Of a DNA stretch of 64,000 nt, positions 12,201-24,077 are shown piece by piece. This DNA is from Catenaria anguillulae PL171 (lineage: Eukaryota; Blastocladiomycota; Blastocladiomycetes; Blastocladiales; Catenariaceae), in assembly GCA_002102555.1 (NCBI GenBank), contig MCFL01000005.1:1-64000 (forward strand). Direction: 5' to 3'. Made by a program: the position numbers and the translations under genes. Numbering within the stretch: position 1 is the stretch's first letter; every line of letters begins with the position of its first letter. The notes under the pieces are model-generated. The model was not told where the DNA came from and searched no databases. It saw only the letters and a list, made by a program, of their open reading frames with translations.

Positions 12201-15200
12201 AAGCGCACTGTCGATGTGCGCGAGAGCCCGCTTGTTCGGCAATTGCAGGATAAATTGGCCAACATGCGGACCGAGCGGGAGGATCTCATGGCCATTCTCG
12301 ATCGCACCAACCAGGACCTCGAGTCGGAACGAAAACAGCTCAGCGCCGTCGTGGGTGAGTTCCAGAAGGCGCAATCTGAGGCTCAATCCGCGCTGCGTAG
12401 CCAGGCGGCTGAGATCAAGGAAGTCAAGATTCGATGCGAAGAGCTTCAAGGCAAACTCGCCAGGGCGAATCAGGCGCGGGAGGAACAGATTCAGGAGGCG
12501 GAGAAGAAGGTTGAGGAGGCTCAAGCAAAGGCTGTGTCGTTGGAGGAGCAGCTGAGGCAAGCCGAGCAAGGCGGGAGACTCGTGGCCGACCTGCAGAACG
12601 CGATTCAGCAGTTGGAACTGCAACTGGAGACAGAAAAGCAAAAACATGCCGCCGTGGAGGGCGCTCGTGCTGCGGAAAAGCGCGAGATTGAGGGAGTGGG
12701 CAAGTTTTTGCGCGATACGATCGAGCAACTCAATTCCCAAATCAGCAGCAACCAACAGTCGCTCGAGGCTGCCCAGTCCAAGCTCGCACAAGCTACAGGT
12801 CAGCTCGCTCAAGAGCGCCTCCTCTCATCGAAACTGGGCAGCGACTTGTCCACTGCCCTCAATCGAATCGCCATGCTTGACGCGTCGGCAGCCGAAAAGT
12901 CGAACCAGATCCAGTCACTCCAATCTCAAATCGACGAGCTACAGCGGCAGCAAGGAAAGACGGACCTTCACCACAAGGTCACGGAAAAGATGCGTGCACA
13001 CGCCAAGACTCTGTCTCGTCGGATCGAAGACTTAGAGAAAGAGCGGCAACGTCTGACGACGCAACTTGAAGAGACGCAGGCCGAAGCCGCTGCCTTACAA
13101 GAGGACCTGGGACTGGCCCGGGGCCACGTTGCCATGATTGAAGCCAACATTGACCAAATGAATGCCGACATTGAAATGCTCCGCACGACCAACCTAGAAC
13201 TCAACGAGGAATTGGCTGCTGCTCGGCGAGAAGCGCAACAATTGCACGTCGAGCGCGATAATCTCAACGATCAAGTCCGCTCGCTGCAGTTTGAGCTTGG
13301 TTCTTTGCGCAACTCTTCGGATCAAGATGTTGGTCAGTCCATTACCATGCGCCAAGAAAAGACGACGCTCCGAGCGCGCAACGCCGACCTGGAACACCAG
13401 CTCCGCGAGGCGCAAGAAACCACCAGCTCGCTTGAGGTCAAGCTTCGCGAAGCATCAATCGCATTGACCGAGTATCAAGATGTACATGTTCGCATTCAAG
13501 ATTTATGCAACGTTCGCGCGTCGCCCCGCCCGGCCCTGCAGCCAGCGAGCCTTTTGGACCTGGTCCAGCGGCAGTTTAGCAAGTTGGAGCATGCAGCAGA
13601 CGATGCGGAGCGGATGCTTGATGCGGTTGTAGCTCGCAGCAAGTCTCAGCCCGCTTCGCCGACACAGCCCCCCGCTCTCGAGTTGTCGCCAGCATTGCTT
13701 GCGGAGGCCGAGGACCGTGCCATCTTGAAATTGGGTGAGGATTTGGCTCGTAAAGACCAGGAAATCACAAAACTCAAGCAAGCCTTGTCCGATTTGAAAG
13801 CACAGCAACAACTGCTCCATGCCTCTCGGCCCACTACTTCAAGCGGCCCCACCGAGCCGCAAAGCCCAGTTCTCTCGATCAATACCAGTCCAGATGGATT
13901 GCAACCATCAACACCAACGAGCCAAAACCGTGCCGCGAACGCTGCGAACAGCCCATCTGGTGAAACCAAATCGCGACGTCCATCATCGCCACTCTCTCCT
14001 CTCCTTTCAGCAACAATCGAGGACAAGCACATTATCGAGGACTTGCAAGGAAAAGCGGCACGTTTGCAAACACAACTCGGAGAATTGTCTGCTCACCTCC
14101 ACAAGGCCAAGTCGGAAAAGAAAAAGCTTCACGACGCTGTTCACCAGCTCATCGTCATTCTTCTGGGCAAGGAATCTGCCGCCAACGAAGACGTGCACAA
14201 AGGTGTCCAACAAGTCAAGGCTGTTCTTTCTTCGATCGGACTGTCCAGTGGTCAGCCGCACGTGCCACTTGTCGAGCTCATCAAGGCATCACTCCAGAGT
14301 CCCGTGGGTGCTGTCACTGCAGATGCTCAGGTCGCCGCTCAGAATGCTCACCCGGCGCTTTCTGAGCTCGCCGTTGCTGTTGGACTGCCCCAAGACAATG
14401 GTGATCACGGGAAGCTCGTCACTGATCTGGCCTCGCTGGTATCGCTGCTCCGCCTCAACCTCCAAGTTGGCACAAAGGCGAGCATCAACGACATCAAGAT
14501 TGCCCTACTTGACGCCCTCGACTCGAGCAGGTCTCGCGCCGTTGACAATGCAAGCGATCCAACGGCACAGCACCATGAATTGCTCGATCGCATCAAACGC
14601 CAACTCTATGCAACACACTTGTCCGACCAGCAACTGCTCTCGGCTCTACCGGCCGTCATTCTGGATGCCGCCAATGTTGGCCAGCAGCTCGCCCAAGTCA
14701 CGGATCAGCTCCTGGTTACCGAAAACTCGCTCGCGACTGCCGTTTCGGAGCGAAATGCCTTCGAGTCCGATTTTTACGCCCTCAAGTTGGGCTGGGCTCG
14801 CCTCCAGTCGGACCTCGGGCTCGCCGACATGGACCGCTCTGGCACCAATGTGGAAGCGGTGGTTGATCACGTTGTCGCCCTGGTTCAAAATGGTAACGCC
14901 CACATCCTCGATTTGACGGCCCGACTCGAGTCGGTATCACAACAGCTGGCAGAGTTGGATTCGGCACAGGGCGACTTGCTCACGACGGTTGCCGCAGCAC
15001 TCCATTGGGATGCCCAGTCGCCGCTGGATGCCCGTGTCGTCTCCGAGTCGATTGAAAAGCAAGCTGCGGATCTTGAGTCGCTCAAGGGCAAGTACCGGGA
15101 GCTCAAGCAGATTTGGGCCGACTTTACGGCGGCCATTGTGTCTGTCTTGCCCTCGCCATCGGGCGATATCGCTGCGGCCGCTGGCAAGGACACCCGTCGA

Positions 15201-16280
15201 TCAGGCAAGAAGCAGCGGTCTGCAGCCGACAAACACCAGCAGGCGTCGCAACTTGTGCAAGCAATTCAATCTGCCATCGAGACGAGCCAAAACTCCCTAT
15301 CCGCCATTCAATCGCTGTGCGGCGCCGCTTCCTCGGATCATGACATTGATCGCATGGTGTCCTCGATTCGCTCTGACCTCACAGCTCTTCACGACATTCG
15401 CGCCCGTGTGCTTGCCGCTTCACGCACCTTTGGCCTCATTCCTCCCCCAGGCAACAGCCCTGTTGCCTCTGTTCAATCTGTCATTGATTTCGCGCAAAAG
15501 GCCAATGAGTCGCTTCTGGCGGCTCGCCAGGACGTTAATGGACCGGCCTCGCGCATACAATCCCTTGGACCTGCATTGACATTGACGGCTTCACGGCCAA
15601 CTTCGCCGATTGCTGCTGGCCGCCAATCATCGGTTGCCGCTTCTCCAGCAACCCGTTCTCGTCCAGCGAGTCCCAGCGTCATTGGCCATTGCGAAATCTG
15701 TACGTCTACCCTCTCCCAGCTGCGTGACCTCAACGTCAAGTATCAATCGTTGCAATCCGAGTACACGCGCGTCGTCCAATTCACGCATTCTCTGGAAGAC
15801 TCGGTTTCCCGTACTGAGGCTGCATGCATGGACACGTTGTCTGCCATCCAATCGCTCCCGCTCGACGCCAACAACAATGCACACTCTGTGCACCACCTCA
15901 ATGCCTTGGACCGGATCGCCGATGGCGTCACGCGCATGGAGCGCAACGACAGACAAGCACACGAGCTGCTGGTTGCCGAGGTCGCGCGCTTACATGCGCT
16001 GGTACACGAGTTGCAGGCAGAGGACGCATCGTCGGCGAGGCAGGCGCAGGACCGGTTGGCCGAGGTGCAAGCGCGGTTGAAGCGCGTCGTCGCCAAGTGT
16101 TGCTGTGGAGCCGCTGGGGTCGGGATGTCTGGTTCGCGTCCTCAGACGCCAATGATGAGGCATGTCAAGCAGTCAACAGTGGGAGGGTTGCAGGAATCCC
16201 AGGCCAAGGGAGCCGGTGGAGTGTCTTTGGCGACACAAGAAGCTCTGGCTCGCACGTTGAAGACGTTGGAGAGATTGTAG
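9264..16280 (+). CDS. Very large coiled-coil protein (2315 aa), unidentified
   Basis: Two exons, 9264-10940 and 11010-16280, are joined in phase 0 across a 69-nt intron (GTATGGTT...TTGTAG). Residues 1-340 are Ser/Pro-rich and probably disordered. Heptad-like Leu/Glu/Gln/Arg sequence starts near 350 and runs almost without break from about 590 to 1440 (for example KVTEKMRAHAKTLSRRIEDL). A Ser/Pro/Thr linker lies near 1490-1560, more coiled coil follows to about 1930, then a linker with SRPTSP/RPASP motifs and a last coiled segment (about 2110-2250). The C-terminus has a CCC cluster and SGSRPQTP. There is no motor, kinase or membrane domain. Such proteins are usually scaffolds (centrosome/basal body, cortex, Golgi). 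A basal-body role would fit a flagellate, but that is inference; I saw no CM1-type motif. Confidence 0.85.
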
Positions 16281-18412
16281 AGTTGATGTTTACTATTATC
16301 CGTTTTCAGTGCCTTCTCACAAACCCATAGACTCTTGCGTACAAGATTACTCCTTGCACAATTAGCGACAGCGGATTACAGCCAAGGATCACATGATACT
16401 AATACCCAAGATAAAGCAGCAAGATGTGGGATCGATCCGACAGAATGGCATCAGCCGATTGAATCATTATGTAATTTTATCATAAGACCGTCGTGATAAT
16501 GTGTCTCTTCATGTCGATCCACATCCTCAGTGCAGCTCCAGAAGCAGCAAGGAGGATCAAAATGAGAAAACAGCAAGACGAGGGTCGCGAATAGAGTCAG
16601 CCGAGAAAAACACTTCGTCACTGCCGAGGCTAGGACATATGCTTGTCTATCGTGTTTTGTTGAATCATCATGCAACAGATTCGAGAACCCTGAAATGTGA
16701 ATGAACGAAAACAGCAGTGGACAAACAAGATGTGGAGAGAAAAGAACCGGTCGGCTATAAAAAATTGCCAAATGATAAGGGGTATCAACAGGGAGTATTG
16801 AGATTCGTCATCAAAAATAGTCGTCATCCCGGTTCTTATGAAGGAGCAAAAGCGAGCAAGAGACCAAGAGTCAAGTTGAGGAGTCAAAGGGGATCAGCCT
16901 ACCCGAAATGTCAAGGTGGGCAGGGATAAGACAAGTCACCATGGAATTGGTCTGCACCCAGTGCTATGTCATGTTTTGGCATCACATCCACCAGAGAAGG
17001 AGAAACGAAATCAGCAATTGAAACGAACGAGATCGGGCCGTCAGTCGAGTTGGTAACGACGGGGACGAGGCGAGGGTTGGTCTTACAAAGCGTGATGCGA
17101 ACGGATGGGAAGGCTGCGTGTTTGAAAGGGACGTGCTACTTGATGAGTTGGATGATTTGACAAAAGACAAGGAAGGACCGGTGGTTGCAGACGTCGCTTT
17201 GAGCCATGCGGTGATGGGCGAGCGAGCCTCGCGGCGCCGTGTTTGGTCCGATCGCCTCGAAACACGTGATGTGTCGCTGTCTCACTCGCACCACCGCTGT
17301 CTCACATTGGCGACCCAGTAACCCGTCCGTTCTATACTACAGGATACTACAGGAGTTGTTGTCGCATTTTCACCTCTCTGCGGATTCGGTCATCCAACCG
17401 GTTCTGCTGGCTCCATTGATTTCTCATCAGCCGCAACCGTGCTGAGACCTATCTGCTTGTTTGTTGGTTGACAGTTTCCTCAGGGGAACTAAATTGTCTT
17501 TGAGTATCCCTGGTTTCCTGGTGCTGCAAACGGGGACTGAAAGGCTAGAGACGCCGCCATCTATCCCATTCTCATGCCAAACAGCAACCGCCAAATCGCC
17601 TCACTGCAGCATGCATATGAATGTGTCTTCTTCGTCCAATCGTCATGTCCTCTTTTGTGATATTTGACCGCATGTGTCGCCTGTCTTGACTGTTTCTGTT
17701 TGTTGCCTTCACCTGAGACATAAAGCAGCAATTGCGAGCACGAGGTCGAGGTTTCAGAAAGCCATGCATGTAAAAACAAAAAGCAGTTCCTCACGAAGTG
17801 ATCGGAGCGCCGTGTCACCGACGCTGGTTCTGTTCTTTCATCATCAAACCTCCTTGCGCTCAGCAGGTATCGGAAGAAAGTAGCAGGGGAAAGGACCAAG
17901 CAATGAAGCTGGGAAGTGGCACATCAGGAAATTTGCAAACTGTTCTAATCAAGGAGTCCCTGCGACAGGACCTCAGGCGATAATTCCAGCTTTAGTTTGT
18001 GGGTCATCAGCTGTGCATTTTGTTGTGTTTCGTAGTTGGCGTCGTAGAGTAGCAAGACGGCCACAGAATGGCTGCATTGTGTTGCAGAGCAGTAAACAGA
18101 GGTGGGGATCGGAGCCAAGGTCATTCTCCACAAGCAGGATGGCTGGTGGAGGGAGAAGATGGTTTGATGCAAGTGCATTTGACCGTGTCGCACTTCACGT
18201 GATGTGTTGCTATGGGCCAGCGAGGTTCTCCCTGCCCGCCACCAGTAAGGCCGTGGTGAATACATATGTCCGGAATTGTGTAGGTACGTATGAATATCGA
18301 GGGAAACAGGAGCTACTGCTGCAAGCCAGGAAAAGGAGCGCAAAACAAAATAGGTAGTACAGAACGAAGAACCAAAGACGAACAAAGAACCACATTCATT
18401 CATGAATCACTT
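16281..18412. other. 2.1-kb region without recognisable genes
   Basis: The region between the coiled-coil gene and the NFS1 stop is rich in stops on both strands. Its open frames are short and without family signatures. It contains one TCACGTGA palindrome (18195-18202) and a related ACACGTGA near 17262. These could mark a promoter of a non-coding or very short gene. I could not support any tRNA or other RNA gene. Confidence 0.5.
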
Positions 18413-20139
18413 TTAGTGTCCACTCCACTCAATCGTCTTGAGATCAATCCCCTCCTGGACCATCTCCCACAGCGGACTCATCTCCCTCAACCGCGTGACG
18501 GCATCCACCACCTTGTCAGCAACGGCATCCACCTCCTCCTCGGTGGTGAACCGGCCAATGCCAAACCGAATCGACGAGTGCGCCATGTCATCCTCGGCGC
18601 CCAATGCCCGCAACACATAACTCGGCTCCAACGACGCCGAAGTGCAAGCAGAACCCGAAGACAGCGCCACATCTTTGAGTGCCATCAGCAGGGATTCGCC
18701 CTCAACATAGGCAAACGACAAGTTGACACACCCAGGGTACGTGTGTTGCTCGGATCCGTTGCGCGCAACATGCGTCAATCTGGACGTGATGCCTTGAATC
18801 AAGCGCTGGCTGAGCGCATTGACATGCTGCGAATCCTTGGCCATTTCGTTTGCAGCAATCTTGCATGCCTCGCCAAGCCCCACAACAAGCGGGGTGGGCA
18901 CGGTGCCCGACCGCAAACCACGCTCTTGGCCACCACCAGAAATGAGCGGCTCGAGGCGCACACGTGGGCGGCGGCGCACGTACAGGGCGCCAATGCCCTT
19001 GGGCCCGTACACCTTGTGGCCAGAGATGGACATGAGGTCAATGTTGAAGGCGTTGACGTCGAGCGGGATTTTGCCAACAGCTTGTGCAGCATCGGTATGG
19101 AAGTGGACCTTGTGCTTGCGGCAGATTTCACCTAAAATTGCGTTCGTGTGTTGTCAGCGCGTGGTGAGCAATGCGGACATTTGAAAAAAAAGCGTCATGG
19201 ATTGAGTGGAAGCCCGTCGCACGTACCGATTTCCTTGATTGGCTGAATGACGCCAATCTCATTGTTGACCGTCATGACCGAGACAATGGCCGTTTCGGGA
19301 CGAATGGCAGCCTCGACATCCTCCAACCTGACCCTGCCATCCTGCTGCACGGGCAGGTACGTGACCTCGAATCCATCTTCTTGCAAGACACGGCACGAGT
19401 CAAGCACACACTTGTGCTCGGTTTGGGTGGTGATGATGTGGTTCTTGCCCCTCGCGCGGCGGTAAAACCTGGCCACGCCCTTGATGGCCAAGTTGTTTGA
19501 CTCTGTTGCGCCCGACGTGAAAATGATTTCCTTGGGGTCAGCGCCAATGAGCGTGGCGACTTGCTCGCGCGCACGGTCAACGGCGGCCTCGGATTCCCAG
19601 CCGTAAGCGTGGGTGCGCGAGTGCGGGTTGCCAAAGAGGGTGGAAAAGTAAGGAAGCATGGTTTGGACGACACGCGGGTCCGTGGGCGTGGTGGCCTGGT
19701 AGTCGAGGTAGATGGGGCGGTCGGATGCGGACGAGTGCGTTGGGGAGGCGATTTCGTCGGGCGAGCCAACGGGTCGCTGTGTCAGGTCAAAACCAAAGCC
19801 GGCGGGGGCAGCTGCCGTGGCGTGTGCGGGCTTGAGTTGCCCATGCTGGTTGGCGGGATCGCCCAGGCCAGAAGCGGCGCGGGACGATGGCGGGGTGTGG
19901 GTCGAGGTTGCGGCGGCGGTGGCGAGGGTCCGGTGAGATGCTAGGGACAAGGATGGGTAGATCGCAGCAGCGTGGTTAAGACAGGGATGGGCCGTCGGTG
20001 CACAACGCAAATCGACTGTACCAGAGACGACGGTGCGGGAGACGGCTGATGGAGAAAGGGCGGCCGCAACGCGGGCAGCGGCAAAGCGACGGGCCACTGA
20101 GACCGCGGCGGAAGCGGACGAGGAGGATGCAGCGAACAT
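18413..20139 (-). CDS. NFS1: Mitochondrial cysteine desulfurase NFS1
   Basis: A PLP enzyme that converts cysteine to alanine and passes persulfide sulfur to ISCU for Fe-S cluster assembly. Two exons, 20139-19227 and 19131-18413 (1632 nt, 543 aa), with a 95-nt intron. The N-terminal ~140 residues are Ala/Ser/Arg-rich with few acids, a typical mitochondrial presequence plus linker. The aminotransferase class V core starts at [16 protein letters not shown]. The PLP region is visible: the TEHKCVLDS histidine, HTDAAQ near 316-321, and the Schiff-base lysine in [14 protein letters not shown] (about Lys344). The catalytic cysteine lies in the flexible loop [17 protein letters not shown] (about Cys467). 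The protein ends with the conserved C-terminal IEWSGH, as in eukaryotic NFS1. All key residues are present. Confidence 0.97.
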
Positions 20140-20950
20140 TGTGTGCGGCTATGATATTTAGTTCAGCGGGAGTACATTGTCCTTGCAAGAGAGAGACTGG
20201 CGACCGCGACCGTGTAAACGACAATCCGAGCGATTTGTCATCGGATGACCATCGGGCCTTCTCGAACACGCCTTCTCGATGCTTCCCGACCAACAGCGCT
20301 TCCCGCATGGCAACGTCCCTGCCAATCAACAAAGGTCACGTGCACACTTGGCGATCCTTTCTCACTAAAGGCCTTGCTTTCTCGGCGCCAGTCACTCACA
20401 GCGCCACTTCTTCTTTGTCGTCGTCGAGCCATTCCATGTCCATGGATATCTGCTTTGCCAGTGGAGGTCCAACTCCCCAATTGCTATTAATAATGGGACG
20501 GTCGCAAGTTCAGACAACCGCACGATTGGCTGGCCTTTTTCTCACGTCGTCTCGTCACGCCGTCCACCAAGCCGAGCCGTGATCCCAGTGATCCTGCGTG
20601 TTCCTGCATGCATCTTGCCCAACTCAAGTGGACACGTATGGTGCCGACTCAGCACTTCACCCCGTTTGGCACCCGAAGGCGAGGTTTTCCGGCATCTTTT
20701 GTTCCGTGTTGTAATCGTAAAGTGTGCGATGCAACTGCCGCTCCCGCGTATCGACTGGTTCTGGGCCTGTGCCTTCTTGGACGCAATAGCGGACCTCGTT
20801 CACGAGTTTGCTCGCACATTGTCGGCAGGTCGACTCTGCCTAGACAAACGCTGACTCACCCGACATTCGCGGGGCGCCCGCTGCGCCTGGCACGTCGTGT
20901 CCCGTGCCCCAAACTACGCTGCGCAAGTTTCTCAAGCAGGCTCATGGCTC
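20140..20950. other. Upstream region of NFS1, no gene seen
   Basis: About 0.8 kb. It holds an E-box core in TCACGTGC near 20337, about 200 bp upstream of the NFS1 start. The right part may include decayed element sequence leading into the helicase relic at 21.0 kb. No intact reading frame was recognised. Confidence 0.4.
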
Positions 20951-20989
20951 GATGCCTACACTACGTACCTGCCGCCGTAATCAGGGCTA

Positions 20990-21325
20990 TCGCTGCAAAG
21001 CGGCCCATCGTCGCGACACCCAGCAACGAACGCCGACATGCACTCGATAGAGACTACCACTCTTGCCCACGAGCTCAGCGACGACAAGTGCGACGGGGTT
21101 TTGCCTTATGCTCCCGCTGTCCATCGGTTGCCCGTGCGCGTCAAAACCAACGTCCCGGTTCGCGCAAAGATCGCGAATGGCTCGCAGGGCATTGTTGCAT
21201 GAGGTTGCTGGCATGGACCGGGATTCGATCATCAAGCTGGGATTGAGCAACGAGGAACCCGCACAAGTATTAATAATCGACTACCAGAAGCACGCCGCCC
21301 GTGAACAGCTGCTCAGCCAGCTGCA
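20990..21325 (+). pseudogene. Relic of a Pif1-like (Helitron-type) helicase C-terminus
   Basis: One plus-strand frame from about 21015 to 21202 reads TTTLAHELSDDKCDGVLPY, then RLPVRVKTNVPVRAKIANGS, ending QGIVA before a stop. The run 'RV-x-NVPVRAKIANGSQGIV' resembles the C-terminal signature of Pif1-like ATP-dependent DNA helicases (valid DNA, leading to N/NG-x-x-G-x-V), which are common in Helitrons. Another frame continues as HEVAGMDRDSI, then LIIDYQ. Walker motifs were not found upstream. The fragment is short and broken, so the family call is tentative. Confidence 0.4.
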
Positions 21326-21429
21326 GTCAGCCGATTTGCTCTGCACAACATTTCGCATGGACTCCATCTACCTCACCTCCCTTTCACACGTTTTTCCTTT
21401 CTCAAGTTTCCATTCTCGTCTAGTGCTGC

Positions 21430-21560
21430 CGTCAAGATTTTCTTTCTCAGTCTGACTTTGCTTCCTACTTGCTCCCTTATTGCTGACTTGCCACTGTAAT
21501 TGCTCAGATTACTTCCTCATTGCTTGATTGCTCCCTCACTACTTATATAGTTTGTTTTCT
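21430..21560 (+). repeat. Degenerate TTGCT-based short tandem repeat
   Basis: Repeated variants of TTGCTTCCTAC / TTGCTCCCTTAT / TTGCTGACTTG follow each other at roughly 8-20 nt spacing and form a pyrimidine-rich tract. The copies are imperfect. The flanking 21.6-22.27 kb holds no recognisable gene. Confidence 0.4.
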
Positions 21561-22274
21561 ATTGCCCAATTGGCTAACTTGTTGCTCATTTCGCTTCGTC
21601 GTTTTTGATACAATATAAATGTCAAGTCTCTCTTGCACTTGCCTTTTGTGGTGTAATACTCTGCTAACATTTTGGAATACTTCGACAGCGCAATACCATA
21701 ACTGATGTGCCAACAACCGTGTATGGGGCAACAACATACAGTCAATGACCACTGGTGGCTGCTTTATTAGCATAACAGGTGCCCGTGAAGTAGCATATCC
21801 TGCATGGACCCCTCTCACGTCCGCACGAAAAAGGGTCTAACGGTATTGATCGATTGCGACGACGTGGACCGCGTCTCGGAATTGATTTGGAAGCGATTCA
21901 ACCCAGCTCCAGGGTGGTCCAGGCGCAGGTTCGCAGCACGGACAGGGGAAGATATGGCGGATGTAGAAGAGCTCTTGTGTCGGTGCCTTAAAAGTATTTA
22001 GTGTACCTGCATACAAATCCGTAACTGTTACTTCTGATGCGTCGGCCTTGGTGGATGCTGATCAGCGGTTGCAATGTGTCTGCCACCGAGTCTGTTGTTT
22101 GAAAGGTCCCTGACGCCATACATGTACCGCACACATCGTGTGTCCAACGCTTTCTGCTACTTGGGCATGAAATGAAAGAGGAAAATCCATGAATCAAGTT
22201 TGGGTAATATTAATCTATGTACAAACGCACAAAGCGGAAGTGTTGAAATCCAAAAGCAATATCCGTCGCCCCAT

Positions 22275-22829
22275 TTACTTCTTCAACGAGCGCCGCGTAC
22301 TCCGACGGACGGCAGGCTTTGCTGCAGGCTCGGCGTCGACGTCCATTGAGTCATCGTCCGCAACGGCAGCGGCCGCGGTGGCCTTCTTTGGCGCCTTGGC
22401 CTTCTTGGTGACAATGATTTCGTGCTCGGCCTCTGTTGAATAGACAGAGCATTAGAATGAGCAAACTGGCGGGCGTGGGAATCGGCCGAGAGGTCATTTG
22501 CACGCACCCTTCATTTCGACATCACCATCGACATCCTTGGCCACCGCCTTTTTGCCCGCTGACGATCCAGCAACTGCACCACTCTTGGTCGCCTTGTTGA
22601 AGGCCCCCGACTCCTTGAGCTTCTCGATGGCGCGGGCGAGACCGCGGTTGGCGCGCTTCTTGTTGGACTTTTCAATGTTGGACGGGATCACGCCCGACGT
22701 CGAGGACTTGCGCTTAACAATGCCGCCCGACGTGGCCGTCTTTGCAGCAACCACACGCTTCTTGTGAGCGCGGGAAAGGCGCGGCTTGTACGTGTAGGCC
22801 TTGTTGACGGCGTGTTTACCTCCAGGCAT
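22275..22829 (-). CDS. Small basic, probably nuclear protein (159 aa)
   Basis: Two exons: 22829-22508 and 22432-22275 (480 nt), with a 75-nt intron (GTGCGTGC...CAACAG). The product is Lys/Arg/Ala-rich: MPGGKHAVNKAYTYKPRLSR at the start, a helical KSNKKRANRGLARAIEKLKE segment near residues 55-75, an acidic patch (KDVDGDVEMK) near 100, and a basic tail (RRSTRRSLKK). No catalytic motif or membrane segment is present. Composition suggests a nuclear or nucleolar chromatin- or rRNA-associated protein, but I do not recognise the family. It is divergent from SWEET 1 across 321 bp, with a TCACGTGA palindrome in the gap. Confidence 0.75.
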
Positions 22830-23150
22830 GGTGAGTGTTGGTTTCGTGGGGGCGTATCGAGGGGTTCAGGGGAGATGCTTGGGCATGAGCGTGAGCATGA
22901 GCATGAGCATGAGCGTATGCATGGACAACCGTGAGGACTTGTCTGCGAACTTTCCGACAGACACGGCCTGCCTGGGCGTGCTCGTGCTGAAGATACGCAG
23001 GCAAGTGCAGTGGTGCATTCAGGTGGGTGTCCATCTCACGTGATGCGTTACCTGTCGCTCATCAATGTGGAGGCCTTCTCTTCCGCGTCTCAACTCGACG
23101 TCGCACAATATCGACGACAAGTGCTCTGTATTGGCCGACAGAAAAAAAAA
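22830..23150. promoter_or_regulatory. Divergent promoter with hexamer microsatellite and TCACGTGA
   Basis: A (GAGCAT)n-type microsatellite runs at about 22883-22920, just upstream of the small basic gene. The palindrome TCACGTGA lies at 23036-23043, 108 bp upstream of the SWEET start. A homopolymer A tract directly precedes the SWEET ATG at 23151. Confidence 0.5.
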
Positions 23151-23921
23151 ATGCCAACGCAACATGATGATAACGTGTGGGTCACCACCATCGCTCCGCT
23201 CCTCGGCAACCTCACGGCCATGGCCACCGTGCTCGCGCCGCTGCCGACCATCCTGCACCTCCGCCGGCACCAACCCTCGACGCTTGGCGCACTCAACCCG
23301 CTTCCCTTGACGTTGATCCTTCTCAATGCGCTCTCCTGGATCATCTATGGCCTTGCCCTCGCCGACCCGTACCTCGTCGGGCCCAATCTCGTCGGGTTTG
23401 CCGCTGGCCAATTCTACATCCGCGCCACATACCTGCTGTCGTCGCCAATGCACCAGCGCGCCACGGACGCGCTCACAACACTGTTCCCAATGGCGCTCGT
23501 TACTGCCGCTGCACTTGTTGCCCTGCACCGTGCCAGCGTGCAAGTGCTCGGGTGGTTTTGCATTGCGGCGCTCGTCGGCATGTACGCGTCACCCTTGTCG
23601 ACCCTGGCCAAGGTCGTAAGGTTGCGCAACGCCGCGTCGATTCATGCTGGATTCGCGCTCACAGGTCTCGTCAATGGCTTGCTGTGGGGCGTGTATGGGT
23701 ATGTGGCGATTGGAAACGCGTTTGTGTGGGGTCCAAATTTGGTCGGCGCGGCATTGGCGCTTGTGCAAGTGGCGTTCAAGGTCGGGTTTGGGTTTGGCAG
23801 TCGTGAAGAAGTGGGGCATGCAGGTGAGGCGGATGTGTTGGTGAGGGATGAGGACGTCGAGGAGGAGGATGTGGAGCGAGGAGTAGTACACCGCCCTGAC
23901 GAGACGAGTCGATTACTATGA
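23151..23921 (+). CDS. SWEET-family sugar transporter 1
   Basis: A predicted seven-helix membrane protein of 256 aa in one exon. SWEETs (MtN3/saliva family) move mono- and disaccharides down their gradient across plasma or internal membranes. The two MtN3 repeats are visible. The first spans residues ~12-95 (PLLGNLTAMATVLAPLPTIL, then LNALSWIIYGLALADPYLVG). The second spans ~130-220 (GMYASPLSTLAKVVRLRNA, then GLVNGLLWGVYGYVAIGN). Conserved prolines of the helix kinks (APLPT, ASPLST) and the N/W positions at the helix ends are present. The C-terminal tail (~225-256) is acidic and cytosolic. Start placed at 23151, after a poly-A run, rather than an in-frame ATG 141 bp earlier, because the family N-terminus begins here. 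A second SWEET lies 4 kb downstream. Confidence 0.93.
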   Translation: MPTQHDDNVWVTTIAPLLGNLTAMATVLAPLPTILHLRRHQPSTLGALNPLPLTLILLNALSWIIYGLALADPYLVGPNLVGFAAGQFYIRATYLLSSPMHQRATDALTTLFPMALVTAAALVALHRASVQVLGWFCIAALVGMYASPLSTLAKVVRLRNAASIHAGFALTGLVNGLLWGVYGYVAIGNAFVWGPNLVGAALALVQVAFKVGFGFGSREEVGHAGEADVLVRDEDVEEEDVERGVVHRPDETSRLL

Positions 23922-24077
23922 AGTAGAAGCCCATATGTGCATGGAAAAAGCGAGTTGCATAGAATCAAGTGAAAAAGAGAAAATAGTTCGTGTGATGACG
24001 AGACGACCCAAAACGCAAACAAAAACAATAAAGATGAAAGAACAGAAGACACACAATCTTGTAAAGATAACAGCCAA

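Noticed and set aside
16371-16480. Possible tRNA around GGGATCGATCCGA
   Set aside because: There is no D-arm or A-box at proper spacing, and the stems do not pair.
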